Below are positions 1-9,430 of a stretch of 64,000 bases of DNA, piece by piece. Source of the DNA: Denitrificimonas caeni DSM 24390 (lineage in GTDB: Bacteria > Pseudomonadota > Gammaproteobacteria > Pseudomonadales > Pseudomonadaceae); contig NZ_ATXQ01000002.1 of the NCBI RefSeq assembly GCF_000421765.1, positions 372,001 through 436,000 of the forward strand. Reading direction: 5' to 3'. The stretch's first letter is position 1. Every line of letters starts with the position of its first letter. A program made the translations under genes and the position numbers. The notes beneath the pieces were generated by a model, which worked only from the letters and a program-made list of their open reading frames with translations, did not search any database and had not been told where the DNA came from.

Positions 1-919
1 CTTTCTCAGCTTTACCGAGCCCTTTACGCGGATCATCGCTGACCATACGTACATTGACCCACTCAAAAGGAACCTCACCCTGTTCCAGTTGAGTAATAAA
101 GGGGGATTCACGTAATGACTCAACATACTGCTGCGCGCCTTTGCTGGCGGCAATTTGCTCAGCATGCTCACGTAAAGTAGTTAGAGGTAAAGCCTTACTA
201 CTGGAGACCACTCGCTCTAAGGGATAACTAGAGGCGCTGTGCCAGTATTTATCGAAGTCCGCTGACACATCGCGCACCGCCTCGCCAACGCTTAACACAT
301 CTAGATCAGCAAATAGCACATCATTGGTTGCACCAAAATACTCATCGCCGACATTGCGTCCACCGATAATGCTCAAGGAGTTATCTGCGGTCATCGACTT
401 ATTATGCATACGCCGATTAAGCCGAGTGAAATCAGTGAGAAAACCCCACCAGCGCGGCTTGCGCAACATAAAAGGATTGAACAGACGCACTTCAATATTT
501 TCATGGCCGTTCAGACCCGCCAGCACAGCATCGGTATTGCTGGTGTTATTGTCATCCAGTAATAAACGCACACGCACGCCGCGATCAGCCGCCTCGTGTA
601 AAGCCTCAAAAAGCATGGTGCCAGTCATATCGCGCTGCCAAATGTAATATTGCACATCAAGACTGCGCTGCGCATGCTTGGCCAGCATCATGCGCGCCGC
701 AAAAGCATCGTCAGCCTCGATCAGCGGAAAAACACCACTTCGTCCTGCACCATACTGCGCTTCCAAGGGTGCCAGTGCCTTGGCGAAATAGGTATCAGCG
801 ACCTGTTCTTTTGTATAGGCATAGGTTTGACTACGTCCTTCTAAAGAAGGCAAATTACTGCAGCCAAGTAGCAGAGCACTTAGACTCATGAATCCCCAGC
901 GTATTAATTTTTTAGTCAT
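1..919 (-). CDS. Phospholipase D-family lipoprotein (cardiolipin synthase ClsC-like), C-terminus cut by window edge
   Basis: Reading the minus strand from the ATG at 919 gives about 306 codons without a stop, running off the window start. The N-terminus is a lipoprotein signal with lipobox LLLGC (Cys20). An HxKx4D phospholipase D motif, HNKSMTAD, begins near residue 172 and is followed by IIGGRNVGDEYFG, typical of the PLD superfamily. The second HKD motif would lie beyond the window. Family members such as ClsC/YmdC transfer phosphatidyl groups to make cardiolipin; other PLD lipoproteins have unknown substrates, so the substrate is not certain. Divergent from hemN. Confidence 0.85.
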   Translation of the reverse strand, partial: MTKKLIRWGFMSLSALLLGCSNLPSLEGRSQTYAYTKEQVADTYFAKALAPLEAQYGAGRSGVFPLIEADDAFAARMMLAKHAQRSLDVQYYIWQRDMTGTMLFEALHEAADRGVRVRLLLDDNNTSNTDAVLAGLNGHENIEVRLFNPFMLRKPRWWGFLTDFTRLNRRMHNKSMTADNSLSIIGGRNVGDEYFGATNDVLFADLDVLSVGEAVRDVSADFDKYWHSASSYPLERVVSSSKALPLTTLREHAEQIAASKGAQQYVESLRESPFITQLEQGEVPFEWVNVRMVSDDPRKGLGKAEK

Positions 920-964
920 ATAAGGTCACAAAATGATTGCTCTACATTACCGCTGCTGAATAAA

Positions 965-978
965 TTGCGCTAAATCAA
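965..978 (+). promoter_or_regulatory. Candidate Anr/FNR box upstream of hemN
   Basis: The 14-bp site TTGCGCTAAATCAA keeps the TTG-N8-CAA core of the FNR/Anr consensus TTGAT-N4-ATCAA, with one half-site perfect (ATCAA) and the other degenerate (TTGCG). It lies about 112 bp upstream of the chosen hemN start. hemN is a known Anr target in pseudomonads. Inferred from sequence only. Confidence 0.5.
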
Positions 979-1089
979 GATCTTGCTGCTCTTTTGCCGC
1001 AAATCTGTGTCTATCAGGTAGTCTAGCCCTAATTCATAATGATCAGCAAAACTGAGCATCTAATCTTTCTCTATAAAGGGGTCTGGCCA

Positions 1090-2478
1090 ATGGAGCAAAT
1101 GCCAAGCTTTAATCGAGCACTTGTGGAAAAATATGACCGTCCGGGTCCACGATACACTTCCTATCCAACTGCGCCACAATTTCACACAGCATTTGCTGTC
1201 GATCATTATCGTCAAGCAACTGAGCGCAGCAATACCCAAGAATCAGCGAAACCGTTATCGATATATATCCATATTCCTTTCTGCCAAAGTCTTTGCTACT
1301 ACTGCGCATGCAATAAAATCATTACGCAAAAGACCAGCCGAGCGGTGGAATACCTTGAGTATCTGAAACAAGAGATTCACTTACAAGCCAGTTTATTTGA
1401 TAAAAAGCGCTTGGTCACACAATTGCACCTTGGCGGTGGCACACCGACCTACCTGACCCAAGAGCAACTGACTGATTTGATGGACACCTTGCGCAGCGCC
1501 TTCAATCTGGATGAAACCGAGCAGCGCCAGTTCTCGCTAGAAGTTGACCCGCGTACCATTACCCCAGCTCAAATCCAACTGCTACGTGACCTAGGCTTTA
1601 ATCGCATCAGTTTTGGTATTCAAGATTTTGATCCAAAAGTGCAGGAAGCGGTCAATCGCATTCAAAGCGAAGAACAAGTACAAAACTTAATCGATGCAGC
1701 ACGCAAGGCTGAGTTTCGCTCAATCAGTGCTGACTTAATTTACGGCTTACCGCTGCAAACAGTAGAGAGTTTTGATACCACGCTAGACAAAATCATCGCT
1801 ATGCGCCCTGACCGCATTGCCGCTTACAGCTATGCGCACTTACCTAAACTGGTACGCGCACAGCGCTTGATCCGTCCTGAAGACATGCCGCCACCCGAGC
1901 GCAAACTCGAACTGCTTGAGTTAACCATTCGCCGCTTATGCAGCGCAGGCTATGTTTATATTGGTATGGATCACTTTGCTCTGCCAGAAGATGAACTGGC
2001 ACAAGCGCGCATCAATGATACTTTGCAGCGCAACTTCCAAGGCTATTCAACCCACGCTGATTGCGACTTGATCGGTTTAGGCGTGTCGTCGATCGGTAAA
2101 GTGGGCGACACCTACAGTCAAAACGTCAAAGAGTTGTCGCAGTACTACGCTTATCTAAACAAAGCTGAGTTACCCCTGCACCGCGGCTATCAGCTCAATG
2201 CTGATGACAAACTGCGCCGCGATGTGATCAGTGCACTGATGTGTCATAACCGCATTGATATTGCTGCGATCGAAGCCAAGCACGCTATCAACTTCAATGA
2301 GTACTTTGCTGATGCGCTGGTGCAACTGCAAGAACAGGTTGAGGATGGTTTAGTGACCATCAGCGATCAAGCCATTGTGCTGTTAGATCAAGGCAACTTA
2401 ATGATGCGCAGTGTCGCGATGGCCTTTGATGCTTACCTCGGCGAAAAGCAACGCGGCGAGTTCTCGCGCACAGTATAA
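1090..2478 (+). CDS. hemN: Oxygen-independent coproporphyrinogen III dehydrogenase HemN
   Basis: Radical SAM enzyme that oxidatively decarboxylates coproporphyrinogen III to protoporphyrinogen IX in anaerobic or microaerobic haem synthesis. The cluster motif CQSLCYYCAC (Cys65, 69, 72, plus Cys74) follows the expected YIHIPFC, and the N-terminal YDRPGPRYTSYP is typical of true HemN rather than HemW. The length of 462 aa matches the family. I chose ATG 1090 rather than ATG 1039 because AAAGGGG sits about 9 nt upstream and family proteins begin near here. A candidate Anr box lies upstream and a terminator-like inverted repeat follows the stop. Confidence 0.95.
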   Translation: MEQMPSFNRALVEKYDRPGPRYTSYPTAPQFHTAFAVDHYRQATERSNTQESAKPLSIYIHIPFCQSLCYYCACNKIITQKTSRAVEYLEYLKQEIHLQASLFDKKRLVTQLHLGGGTPTYLTQEQLTDLMDTLRSAFNLDETEQRQFSLEVDPRTITPAQIQLLRDLGFNRISFGIQDFDPKVQEAVNRIQSEEQVQNLIDAARKAEFRSISADLIYGLPLQTVESFDTTLDKIIAMRPDRIAAYSYAHLPKLVRAQRLIRPEDMPPPERKLELLELTIRRLCSAGYVYIGMDHFALPEDELAQARINDTLQRNFQGYSTHADCDLIGLGVSSIGKVGDTYSQNVKELSQYYAYLNKAELPLHRGYQLNADDKLRRDVISALMCHNRIDIAAIEAKHAINFNEYFADALVQLQEQVEDGLVTISDQAIVLLDQGNLMMRSVAMAFDAYLGEKQRGEFSRTV

Positions 2479-2484
2479 AACTTG

Positions 2485-2530
2485 GTTTACCTGCAGCAGA
2501 CAGCTAAACGTCTGTGTGCTGCAGGTAAAC
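2485..2530. terminator. Bidirectional terminator between hemN and the convergent small gene
   Basis: GTTTACCTGCAGCA and its exact complement TGCTGCAGGTAAAC form a 14-bp stem, with a further CAGAC/GTCTG pairing inside. It sits between two convergent stop codons. A strong T-run is absent, so termination strength is uncertain. Confidence 0.6.
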
Positions 2531-2535
2531 AGGCT

Positions 2536-2880
2536 TTAGTTTTGCTCATCCAAGTGAAAGCGATGCAGAATCCGGTGCGCTACAGGTGCAAAAACAATAC
2601 CCAGCGCTGTGACAAACACCAATCCGGCATATAAACCATATAAGGCTAGGAATATTTTTCCTGAGACAGTTACCGGCACGCTGATGGCTCCCAAGCCTCC
2701 CAGCAAAAACACCGCGTGCAATAAAGCATCGCGCCAAGACATCTCAGCAAAGTAGATAAAGCCTAAAACCCCAATAGCGATCGAACCGACTATCACCAAC
2801 ACCGCGACAACTGCATGGGAGGCTAAGCGCCAGGAAAACTCGATGCGACTTAAGAGTGGCTGATCTTTCGACTCATACAT
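2536..2880 (-). CDS. Small membrane protein of unknown function
   Basis: 114 aa with three clear hydrophobic segments (about residues 25-50, 58-75 and 80-105). A short hydrophilic N-terminus and a basic C-terminal tail, HRILHRFHLDEQN, suggest a small inner-membrane protein. The layout recalls small proteobacterial proteins with a two-helix pore-like arrangement, but I see no selectivity-filter motif and assign no function. ATG 2880 was chosen because AGGAG lies about 10 nt upstream; TTG codons up to 2901 are alternatives. Convergent with hemN. Confidence 0.65.
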   Translation of the reverse strand: MYESKDQPLLSRIEFSWRLASHAVVAVLVIVGSIAIGVLGFIYFAEMSWRDALLHAVFLLGGLGAISVPVTVSGKIFLALYGLYAGLVFVTALGIVFAPVAHRILHRFHLDEQN

Positions 2881-3108
2881 TAACAACGCTCTCCTGAGCA
2901 ACTCTGCGGGTAAGCACCAGCGCTTGGCGCAGCTTTCGCTGCAGACTTGCGGGTCAGCTGCGCAGCAATTTTAATTAACGACTTAAAGCTTATATTACAC
3001 AGTTCCACTTACCAGAGAAGTTCTCTACACTGATGATCGCTGCAATACAGCACTTAGCCACATTTAAGCGCTGGAACTATAAAAATATTATTAAAAGGTG
3101 CCAATTTT

Positions 3109-4233
3109 ATGAGCAAAACCACTCAACGTATCAGCACACTGTTCGCTGCGATGGCTTTAGCAGGCGTAGCAAGTTATTCACTGGCCGCCGAGCCGATTAA
3201 AATTGCCCTAGCCGGCCCTGTCACCGGTCCTGTTGCCCAGTATGGCGATATGCAATCCATGGGTGCGTTAATGGCCATTGAGCAAATCAATAAAGCCGGT
3301 GGCGTCAATGGCAGCATGCTGGAAGCTGTGACCTATGATGACGCTTGCGACCCTAAGCAAGCGGTAGCCGTCGCCAATAAAATCGTCAATGACGGTATTC
3401 AATTCGTCGTCGGTCACCTGTGCTCAGGCTCAAGCCAGCCTGCTGCGGACATCTACGATGAAGAAGGCATCATGATGATCACTGCCGCCTCAACCGCACC
3501 TGAGTTGACGGAGAAAGGCCACACCCTGATTTTCCGCACAATCGGCCTCGACACCATGCAAGGCCCAACGGCGGGTAACTACGTGGTTGAACAACTCAAA
3601 CCCAAGCGCGCGGCCATTTTGCATGATAAACAGCAGTACGGTGAAGGCATTGCCACCTCGGTTAAAAAAGCGTTGGATGATGCCAAGATTCCAGTGGTTT
3701 TATTTGAAGGTGTGACCGCTGGCGATAAAGATTTCTCGGCACTGATTGCTAAACTGAAAAAAGAAGACGTTGATTTCGTTTACTTCGGTGGTTACCACCC
3801 AGAAATGGGCATGCTGCTGCGCCAATCGGCAGAAAACAAGTTCAGCGCACGCTTTATGGGTCCTGAAGGTGTGGGTAACAGCGACATCTCAGCAATTGCT
3901 GGTGACGCCTCCGAAGGCATGCTGGTGACATTGCCAAAAGCCTTTGATGAAGACCCAAAGAACGCACATTTAGTTGCAGCCTTTAAAGCTAAAAAGCAAG
4001 ATCCACGTGGCGCCTTTGTCTTCCCTGCCTACGCAGCGGTACAAGTGATGGCTGATGCGATGACCATCAGCAAATCACAAGACCCTGAAAAAGTTGCACA
4101 AGCGCTGCGCAGCAACAGCTTCGACACACCAACAGGCGTCCTTGAGTTTGACGACAAAGGTGACCTTAAAAACTTCAGCTTTGTAGTCTACGAGTGGCAC
4201 GCTGACGGCAGCAAAACAGCTCTAACCGAGTAA
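3109..4233 (+). CDS. braC: Branched-chain amino acid ABC transporter substrate-binding protein (BraC/LivJ)
   Basis: Periplasmic leucine/isoleucine/valine (and probably alanine/threonine) binding component of the high-affinity LIV-I importer. 374 aa with a signal peptide cleaved after SLAA (about residue 27), then the type I periplasmic-binding fold typical of LivJ, starting EPIKIALAGPVTGPVAQYG. The family ligand loop containing HLCSGSS and two cysteines (DDACDP, HLCSG) are present. The RBS AAAAGG lies upstream of ATG 3109. First gene of braCDEFG; a hairpin after its stop probably lets it be expressed above the membrane genes. Confidence 0.95.
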   Translation: MSKTTQRISTLFAAMALAGVASYSLAAEPIKIALAGPVTGPVAQYGDMQSMGALMAIEQINKAGGVNGSMLEAVTYDDACDPKQAVAVANKIVNDGIQFVVGHLCSGSSQPAADIYDEEGIMMITAASTAPELTEKGHTLIFRTIGLDTMQGPTAGNYVVEQLKPKRAAILHDKQQYGEGIATSVKKALDDAKIPVVLFEGVTAGDKDFSALIAKLKKEDVDFVYFGGYHPEMGMLLRQSAENKFSARFMGPEGVGNSDISAIAGDASEGMLVTLPKAFDEDPKNAHLVAAFKAKKQDPRGAFVFPAYAAVQVMADAMTISKSQDPEKVAQALRSNSFDTPTGVLEFDDKGDLKNFSFVVYEWHADGSKTALTE

Positions 4234-4246
4234 TTTAACTGTCTTA

Positions 4247-4290
4247 AGCCTCGCCGTTCAGTGGTTGAGCGTGCGAGGCTGTTTTGTTTG
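4247..4290 (+). terminator. Attenuator-like terminator between braC and braD
   Basis: AGCCTCGC (4247-4254) pairs with GCGAGGCT (4273-4280), followed at once by GTTTTGTTTG. The intrinsic-terminator shape inside an operon suggests partial termination after the binding-protein gene. Confidence 0.65.
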
Positions 4291-4302
4291 CCGGATATTC
4301 TT

Positions 4303-5229
4303 ATGAACGAAGCATTTTTTTACTTCCTCCAACAGTTGCTCAACGGCCTAACCGTCGGCAGCACCTATGCCTTGATTGCCATTGGCTACACCATGGTTTA
4401 CGGCATTATTGGCATGATCAACTTCGCCCATGGCGAGGTGTATATGATCGGCAGTTACGTTACTTTTATTGCGCTGACTGGGCTGGCCATGCTCGGCCTA
4501 GAAAGTTTACCGCTGATGATTTTTGGCGCTTTTGCGCTGAGTATTATTGTCACCAGTGCTTACGGTTACAGTATTGAGCGCGTGGCTTATCGTCCACTGC
4601 GCGGTAGTAACCGTTTAATCCCACTGATCTCTGCGATCGGTATGTCGATTCTGCTACAGAACTTTGTGCGCATTGCCCAAGGCGCTCGTGATGTCGCGAT
4701 GCCAAGCGTAGTCACCGGCGGCGTTACCATTGGCGATGAAGCCAGCTTTCACGCCAGCTTGTCGTACATGCAAATTATTATTTTCGCTACCACTTTGATC
4801 ACGATGATTGCTTTGAGCATTTTCATCTCCCGCTCTCGCACCGGCCGCGCCTGTCGTGCTTGCTCTGAAGACATTAAGATGACTGGGCTTTTAGGTATTA
4901 ACAGTAATGCCATTATTGCCATCACATTTGTGATTGGAGCGATTTTAGCGGCGGTTGCCGGCGTACTACTCAGCCTCTATTACGGTGTGGTCAATCCCTA
5001 CATCGGTTTTATGGCCGGCCTCAAAGCCTTTACTGCAGCGGTACTGGGCGGTATTGGCAGTATTCCTGGCGCAGTTCTCGGTGGACTGGTACTCGGAGTG
5101 ACTGAAGCGATGACCTCAGGCTATTTCAGCAGCCAATATAAAGACGCAGTGGCTTTTGCTCTGCTGATTCTAATTCTGTTATTTCGTCCGACCGGTATTT
5201 TGGGACGCCCAGAAGTGGAGAAAGTCTGA
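4303..5229 (+). CDS. braD: Branched-chain amino acid ABC transporter permease BraD/LivH
   Basis: Inner-membrane permease of the LIV-I importer, 308 aa, matching the usual length of about 307. It begins [16 protein letters not shown] and has the LivH signature region [17 protein letters not shown], with about eight hydrophobic segments. ATG 4303 was preferred over the upstream GTG at 4261 because the extra 14 residues would be translated from the terminator hairpin and family members start at MNE. The stop overlaps the braE start by one base (TGATG), indicating translational coupling. Confidence 0.93.
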   Translation: MNEAFFYFLQQLLNGLTVGSTYALIAIGYTMVYGIIGMINFAHGEVYMIGSYVTFIALTGLAMLGLESLPLMIFGAFALSIIVTSAYGYSIERVAYRPLRGSNRLIPLISAIGMSILLQNFVRIAQGARDVAMPSVVTGGVTIGDEASFHASLSYMQIIIFATTLITMIALSIFISRSRTGRACRACSEDIKMTGLLGINSNAIIAITFVIGAILAAVAGVLLSLYYGVVNPYIGFMAGLKAFTAAVLGGIGSIPGAVLGGLVLGVTEAMTSGYFSSQYKDAVAFALLILILLFRPTGILGRPEVEKV

Positions 5230-6482
5230 TGCGCTTGTATTTTAAATCGGCGATTTTTTCCGCAATAGTGGTATTGATTTTAAGCGCGGTATTACTCGGT
5301 GTACGCCTCGCTCAAGTCGGGACAGAACTGACTTTAGTTGGTGCAGAAGACTCGGTGTTATGGAAAGTCGCTGCAGCCAGTCTACTGATTTTTTTCTATA
5401 ATCTATTTCGCGATCCGATTGAACGTGTACTCGGTCTGATCCCAAAACCAACCCTATCCGCAGGCATACGTGACATCAGTCAACGTCAGTTTGTACAGCG
5501 TATCGTCTGGTGTTTTTTAATCGCCGCAGCACTGATTTTTCCTTTCATAGGCTCACGCAGTCAAATTGATTTAGCGACGCTGGTGCTGATCTACGTGATG
5601 CTTGGTTTGGGTCTCAACATTGTTGTCGGCTTAGCCGGCTTGCTCGACCTTGGCTATGTCGGTTTCTATGCGGTCGGTGCGTACACCTACGCCATGCTGG
5701 CCTTGTACTTTGGCGTGGGCTTTTGGACCGGCTTAATCGCTGCAGGGATTATGGCGGCATTCTTTGGCTTTATTTTAGGCTTTCCGGTGTTGCGCCTGCG
5801 CGGTGACTATTTAGCTATTGTTACCTTGGGCTTTGGTGAAATCATTCGCATCATGCTCAATAACCTCACCGATTGGACCGGTGGTCCGCGTGGTATTGGT
5901 AACATTCCGAAACCGACATTATTCAACCTAGAGTTCAGTAAACGCGCCAGCGAAGGCTCGCAAACCTTCCATGAGTTTTTCGGTATTGCCTTTAACTCCA
6001 ATCACCGCGTGATGTTTCTCTACTTGCTCGCGTTGGTATTGGTACTGATCACCGTGTTTGTGATTAATCGTCTGATCCGGATGCCAATTGGTCGCGCTTG
6101 GGAAGCCATGCGCGAAGACGAAATTGCTTGCCGTGCACTGGGGATGAACCCAACTAATATCAAACTCAGCGCTTTTACCATCGGTGCAACCTTTGCAGGT
6201 TTTGCTGGCAGCTTTTTTGCCGCGCGCCAAGGCTTTATCAGCCCCGAGTCCTTCACCTTTATTGAGTCAGCGATTATTTTAGCCATTGTCGTTCTCGGTG
6301 GTATGGGCTCGCAAATTGGCGTTATTTTGGCAGCTATTGTGATGACCGTACTGCCCGAGATGGCCCGTGAGTTTAATGAATACCGCATGCTGTTATTTGG
6401 CTTGATGATGGTGCTGATGATGATTTGGCGACCACAAGGTTTGCTACCGATGAAGCGACCGCACATGGAGTTGAAGCCATGA
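5229..6482 (+). CDS. braE: Branched-chain amino acid ABC transporter permease BraE/LivM
   Basis: Second permease of the LIV-I importer, 417 aa, the long LivM form with an N-terminal extension (about the first 110 residues) containing two extra hydrophobic helices before the core. The core carries [20 protein letters not shown] and the conserved [14 protein letters not shown]. It is translationally coupled to braD and overlaps the first codon of braF at its 3' end. Confidence 0.93.
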   Translation: MRLYFKSAIFSAIVVLILSAVLLGVRLAQVGTELTLVGAEDSVLWKVAAASLLIFFYNLFRDPIERVLGLIPKPTLSAGIRDISQRQFVQRIVWCFLIAAALIFPFIGSRSQIDLATLVLIYVMLGLGLNIVVGLAGLLDLGYVGFYAVGAYTYAMLALYFGVGFWTGLIAAGIMAAFFGFILGFPVLRLRGDYLAIVTLGFGEIIRIMLNNLTDWTGGPRGIGNIPKPTLFNLEFSKRASEGSQTFHEFFGIAFNSNHRVMFLYLLALVLVLITVFVINRLIRMPIGRAWEAMREDEIACRALGMNPTNIKLSAFTIGATFAGFAGSFFAARQGFISPESFTFIESAIILAIVVLGGMGSQIGVILAAIVMTVLPEMAREFNEYRMLLFGLMMVLMMIWRPQGLLPMKRPHMELKP

Positions 6483-7246
6483 GTCATAGCATTTTAGAAG
6501 TCTCAGACTTGACCATGCGTTTTGGCGGTTTGTTAGCGGTGAACGGCGTTGGTTTGACTATCAAGCAAGGACAAATTGTCTCGATGATTGGACCAAACGG
6601 TGCGGGAAAAACCACCGTATTTAACTGCCTCACCGGTTTTTATCAGCCTACCAGCGGTAAAATTGTCTTTGCTGGCGAAGAAATCCAAGGCTTGCCGGGC
6701 TATAAAATCGCCCGCAAAGGCATGATTCGCACCTTCCAACATGTGCGCTTATTTAAAGACATGACGGTGCTGGAAAACTTATTAGTCGCCCAGCATCAGC
6801 ATCTCAATAACAGCTTATTAGCCGGTCTGTTCAAAACCCGTAGTTATCGCCAAGCTGAAAAAGAGGCGCTGGATAACGCCGTATTCTGGCTGGAGAAAGT
6901 GCGTTTAGTTGAAGACGCGAACCGTGAAGCCGGTACCCTCGCCTACGGCCAGCAACGCCGTTTAGAAATCGCGCGCTGCATGGTCACCCGCCCATCGCTA
7001 CTGATGCTAGATGAACCGGCGGCCGGCTTGAACCCCAGTGAAACCGATGAGTTAAAGCAGCTGATTAAAGATTTACGTGATAACCACGAGATTAGCGTGT
7101 TGTTAATCGAGCATGATATGAAGCTGGTGATGGATATCTCTGACCATATTGTCGTGATCAACCAAGGCACACCGTTAGCCTCTGGCACACCAGAGCAAGT
7201 ACGCAATAATCCTGCGGTGATCAAAGCTTATCTGGGGGAAGAATAA
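6479..7246 (+). CDS. braF: High-affinity branched-chain amino acid ABC transporter ATP-binding protein BraF/LivG
   Basis: ATPase subunit, 255 aa as in P. aeruginosa BraF. Walker A is GPNGAGKTT (residues 38-46), the signature region is [11 protein letters not shown], Walker B is [13 protein letters not shown], and a LivG-type C-terminus follows. Start ATG 6479 overlaps the braE stop by 4 nt; an in-frame upstream start at 6425 would lie inside braE. It pairs with BraG to power BraDE. Confidence 0.95.
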   Translation: MSHSILEVSDLTMRFGGLLAVNGVGLTIKQGQIVSMIGPNGAGKTTVFNCLTGFYQPTSGKIVFAGEEIQGLPGYKIARKGMIRTFQHVRLFKDMTVLENLLVAQHQHLNNSLLAGLFKTRSYRQAEKEALDNAVFWLEKVRLVEDANREAGTLAYGQQRRLEIARCMVTRPSLLMLDEPAAGLNPSETDELKQLIKDLRDNHEISVLLIEHDMKLVMDISDHIVVINQGTPLASGTPEQVRNNPAVIKAYLGEE

Positions 7247-7248
7247 CC

Positions 7249-7953
7249 ATGCTGGTGATGAACAATGTCTGCACCTATTACGGCAAAATCCAAGCACTGC
7301 ATGATGTCTCGATTCAGGTTAATCGTGGTGAAATTGTTACACTGATCGGTGCCAATGGTGCCGGAAAAACCACGCTAATGATGACGCTGTGTGGCGATCC
7401 GCAAGCCGCCAGTGGCGAAATCATTTATGAAGGCCAGCATTTGCGCGGCAAAACCACCGCGCAAATCATGCGTATGGGTATGGCGATTGTGCCGGAGGGT
7501 CGTCGCGTGTTTGCCCGTCTGACGGTTGAAGAAAACCTTGCCATGGGTGCGTTCTTCTGTGATGACAAACATGTCAAAAATGAACGCTTGGATCGTGTGC
7601 TGTCCTTATTCCCAAGGCTGCATGAGCGCTTTCAACAGCGCGCCGGCACCATGAGTGGTGGCGAACAGCAGATGCTGGCGATTGGTCGCGCATTAATGAG
7701 TGAGCCGCGTTTATTACTACTCGACGAGCCTTCTTTGGGTTTAGCGCCAATTATCATTCAGCAGATCTTCCAGATTCTCGAACAACTGCGTAATGATGGC
7801 GTCACCGTATTTTTGGTTGAGCAAAATGCTAACCAAGCGTTAAAACTGGCCGATCGCGGTTATGTGATGGAACACGGACGTATCGTCTTAGAAGATACCG
7901 GAGCGAACCTGCTAAGCAATGAAGCAGTGCGCCAAGCCTATTTAGGTGGTTAA
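7249..7953 (+). CDS. braG: High-affinity branched-chain amino acid ABC transporter ATP-binding protein BraG/LivF
   Basis: Second ATPase of the LIV-I importer, 234 aa. Walker A is GANGAGKTT, the ABC signature is MSGGEQQML, and Walker B is LLLLDEPSLGLAP with the H-loop replaced by the LivF-type LVEQNANQAL. It starts 2 nt after the braF stop with GGGGGAAG upstream as RBS. Last gene of the operon, followed by a strong hairpin. Confidence 0.95.
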   Translation: MLVMNNVCTYYGKIQALHDVSIQVNRGEIVTLIGANGAGKTTLMMTLCGDPQAASGEIIYEGQHLRGKTTAQIMRMGMAIVPEGRRVFARLTVEENLAMGAFFCDDKHVKNERLDRVLSLFPRLHERFQQRAGTMSGGEQQMLAIGRALMSEPRLLLLDEPSLGLAPIIIQQIFQILEQLRNDGVTVFLVEQNANQALKLADRGYVMEHGRIVLEDTGANLLSNEAVRQAYLGG

Positions 7954-7967
7954 TCTTTTGCTATGCC

Positions 7968-7998
7968 AGTGACGCCGCGCTTTGCGCACGGCGTCACT
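7968..7998. terminator. Bidirectional terminator between braG and ybiB
   Basis: AGTGACGCCG (7968-7977) pairs with CGGCGTCACT (7989-7998), with GCGC/GCGC continuing the stem inward. TTTACTC follows on the plus side. It lies between convergent genes. Confidence 0.75.
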
Positions 7999-8004
7999 TT
8001 ACTC

Positions 8005-8976
8005 TTATGCTGAGTGACGTTTTTCCCACATTTGCGCTGCTTCGCTAAAGGCGGCATCACGCTCACGGCCCAAGCCGCGTAACGCTAAGGCCATAGTCGC
8101 GAGAATCGCTTGCTCAGCGTACAAGTCCTGCTCTGTCCCCTGCCATACCGCTAATAAACGCTCGGCATCTAAGCTTTGCGCTTTCACCTGACGTCCAATT
8201 TGCGCTGGCCACTCCTCAGTCCAAGCCTGGCCGTCAGTGGCTCCCAGCAACTGATCGGTAGCATCAGGGCGTACTTCAATTTCACCGCCATCACCTTTAA
8301 TCACTAACGCATGATCACCAAGGATGACATTGGCTTGTTGATGCACAACTTGATAACCCGGATGGAAAATACTTTGCAGGCCGCAGCGTGCCGACAACGG
8401 ATTGAGTAAACGCGCCAGCGAATGCACCGGAGAACGCAGCCCTAAGGTATTGCGCAAATCAATCATGCGCTGCAAACGCGGCATCCAAACGCCTAAGGGG
8501 ATAAAGGCAATATTATCGCGCTCAATATGTTCAGCCACTTCATCCCATGAATTACAGGACTTAATCGCTAACGCATCGAGCAAGTCTTCAGCATACATGC
8601 GGCCCGCGCTATGGCGGCCACCACCGTGCATCACAATGCGCACGCCATTATTGGCCAGCGCTTTGGCCGCTAACATAAACCAAGGCAACTGACGGCGCTT
8701 ACCAGCATAGGCAGGCCAATCGAGATCCACAGCAATCGCCGGTGCAGTCACACGTTCGCGCACAGCCAGAGTAAAACCGGCCAATTCTTCTGGGGTTTCT
8801 TCTTTAAAGCGCAACAGCATTAAAAAAGCACCCAACTGGGTGTCTTCCACTTTGCCATCGAGCATCATGCCCATCGCTGTATAGGCTTCTTCTTGGGTTA
8901 AACCACGTGAGCCTTTTTGTCCTTTACCTAAAATACGTACAAAAGAAGCAAAAGGATGTTCCATCGACTCACTCAT
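8005..8976 (-). CDS. ybiB: YbiB/TrpD2-type nucleic-acid-binding protein (anthranilate phosphoribosyltransferase fold)
   Basis: 323 aa, the usual YbiB length of about 320. It has the glycosyltransferase family 3 fold: N-terminal helical domain (KGSRGLTQEEAYTAMGMML) and a C-terminal domain with HGGGRHSAGRMYAEDLLDAL in place of the TrpD phosphoribosyl-diphosphate loop. E. coli YbiB binds nucleic acid and has no TrpD activity, so a tryptophan role is unlikely. GGAG lies 7 nt upstream of ATG 8976. It follows tusE on the same strand with about 110 nt between, so it may be transcribed with the tus operon. Confidence 0.85.
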   Translation of the reverse strand: MSESMEHPFASFVRILGKGQKGSRGLTQEEAYTAMGMMLDGKVEDTQLGAFLMLLRFKEETPEELAGFTLAVRERVTAPAIAVDLDWPAYAGKRRQLPWFMLAAKALANNGVRIVMHGGGRHSAGRMYAEDLLDALAIKSCNSWDEVAEHIERDNIAFIPLGVWMPRLQRMIDLRNTLGLRSPVHSLARLLNPLSARCGLQSIFHPGYQVVHQQANVILGDHALVIKGDGGEIEVRPDATDQLLGATDGQAWTEEWPAQIGRQVKAQSLDAERLLAVWQGTEQDLYAEQAILATMALALRGLGRERDAAFSEAAQMWEKRHSA

Positions 8977-9088
8977 TACCGCACTCCAAACCGCTAATAT
9001 TTATTAATACTGGCACAGCATACGTGGTTTATTCGCAGCAAGCATTGACATGGTTTGACCTATATCAAGCTTTGTTGCGCAGGCTTAT

Positions 9089-9430
9089 TTAAAAGCAATT
9101 GGCAGGTTTAGGCAGCCCTGCCAGACGCGCAGCTAACTTAGCTGGCATGCCATTAAATAAACCGTTCAAGTACAAGCTATTGCCTTTGTCTTTACCCAAA
9201 TTCAACGCGACATATTTAACCAACGCACGATTGGCTGGCGACAACTGAAACTGAGTGTAAAACTGCTGTAATAAATACAGAACCTCCCAGTGCGCATCGG
9301 TCAGTTCCATGCCTTCACGTGCGGCCAGCGCCTGCGCCACTTGGGGTGACCAATCCGCAAGACTGCACAGACAGGCATCTTGATCGAGAGCAATCTCACG
9401 CCCTTCAACAACTAAAGTATCCACACTCAT
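9089..9430 (-). CDS. tusE: Sulfur relay protein TusE (DsrC family)
   Basis: 113 aa; last sulfur carrier in the TusA-TusBCD-TusE-MnmA relay that makes 2-thiouridine at U34 of Lys/Glu/Gln tRNAs. The DsrC fold is recognisable (DWSPQVAQALAAREGMELT, and HWEVLYLLQQFY), ending in the C-terminal arm with the single conserved penultimate cysteine (PANCF). The lack of the second upstream Cys of sulfite-reductase DsrC supports TusE. Overlaps the tusB stop by 4 nt (ATGA). Confidence 0.93.
   Translation of the reverse strand: MSVDTLVVEGREIALDQDACLCSLADWSPQVAQALAAREGMELTDAHWEVLYLLQQFYTQFQLSPANRALVKYVALNLGKDKGNSLYLNGLFNGMPAKLAARLAGLPKPANCF

Noticed and set aside
324-844. Two plus-strand open frames at the window start
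   Set aside because: They are antisense to the phospholipase D-type gene, which has a lipobox and HKD motif on the minus strand.
6020-6487. 155-codon frame antisense to braE
   Set aside because: Amino-acid composition is unlike a real protein and it mirrors conserved BraE codons; no RBS.
8005-8976. Anthranilate phosphoribosyltransferase TrpD
   Set aside because: The glycine-rich loop reads HGGGRHSAGRM rather than the TrpD GTGGD-type motif and no trp genes are near; it fits YbiB.
9089-9430. DsrC of dissimilatory sulfur metabolism
   Set aside because: Only one C-terminal cysteine is present and no dsrAB genes are nearby; TusE fits better.
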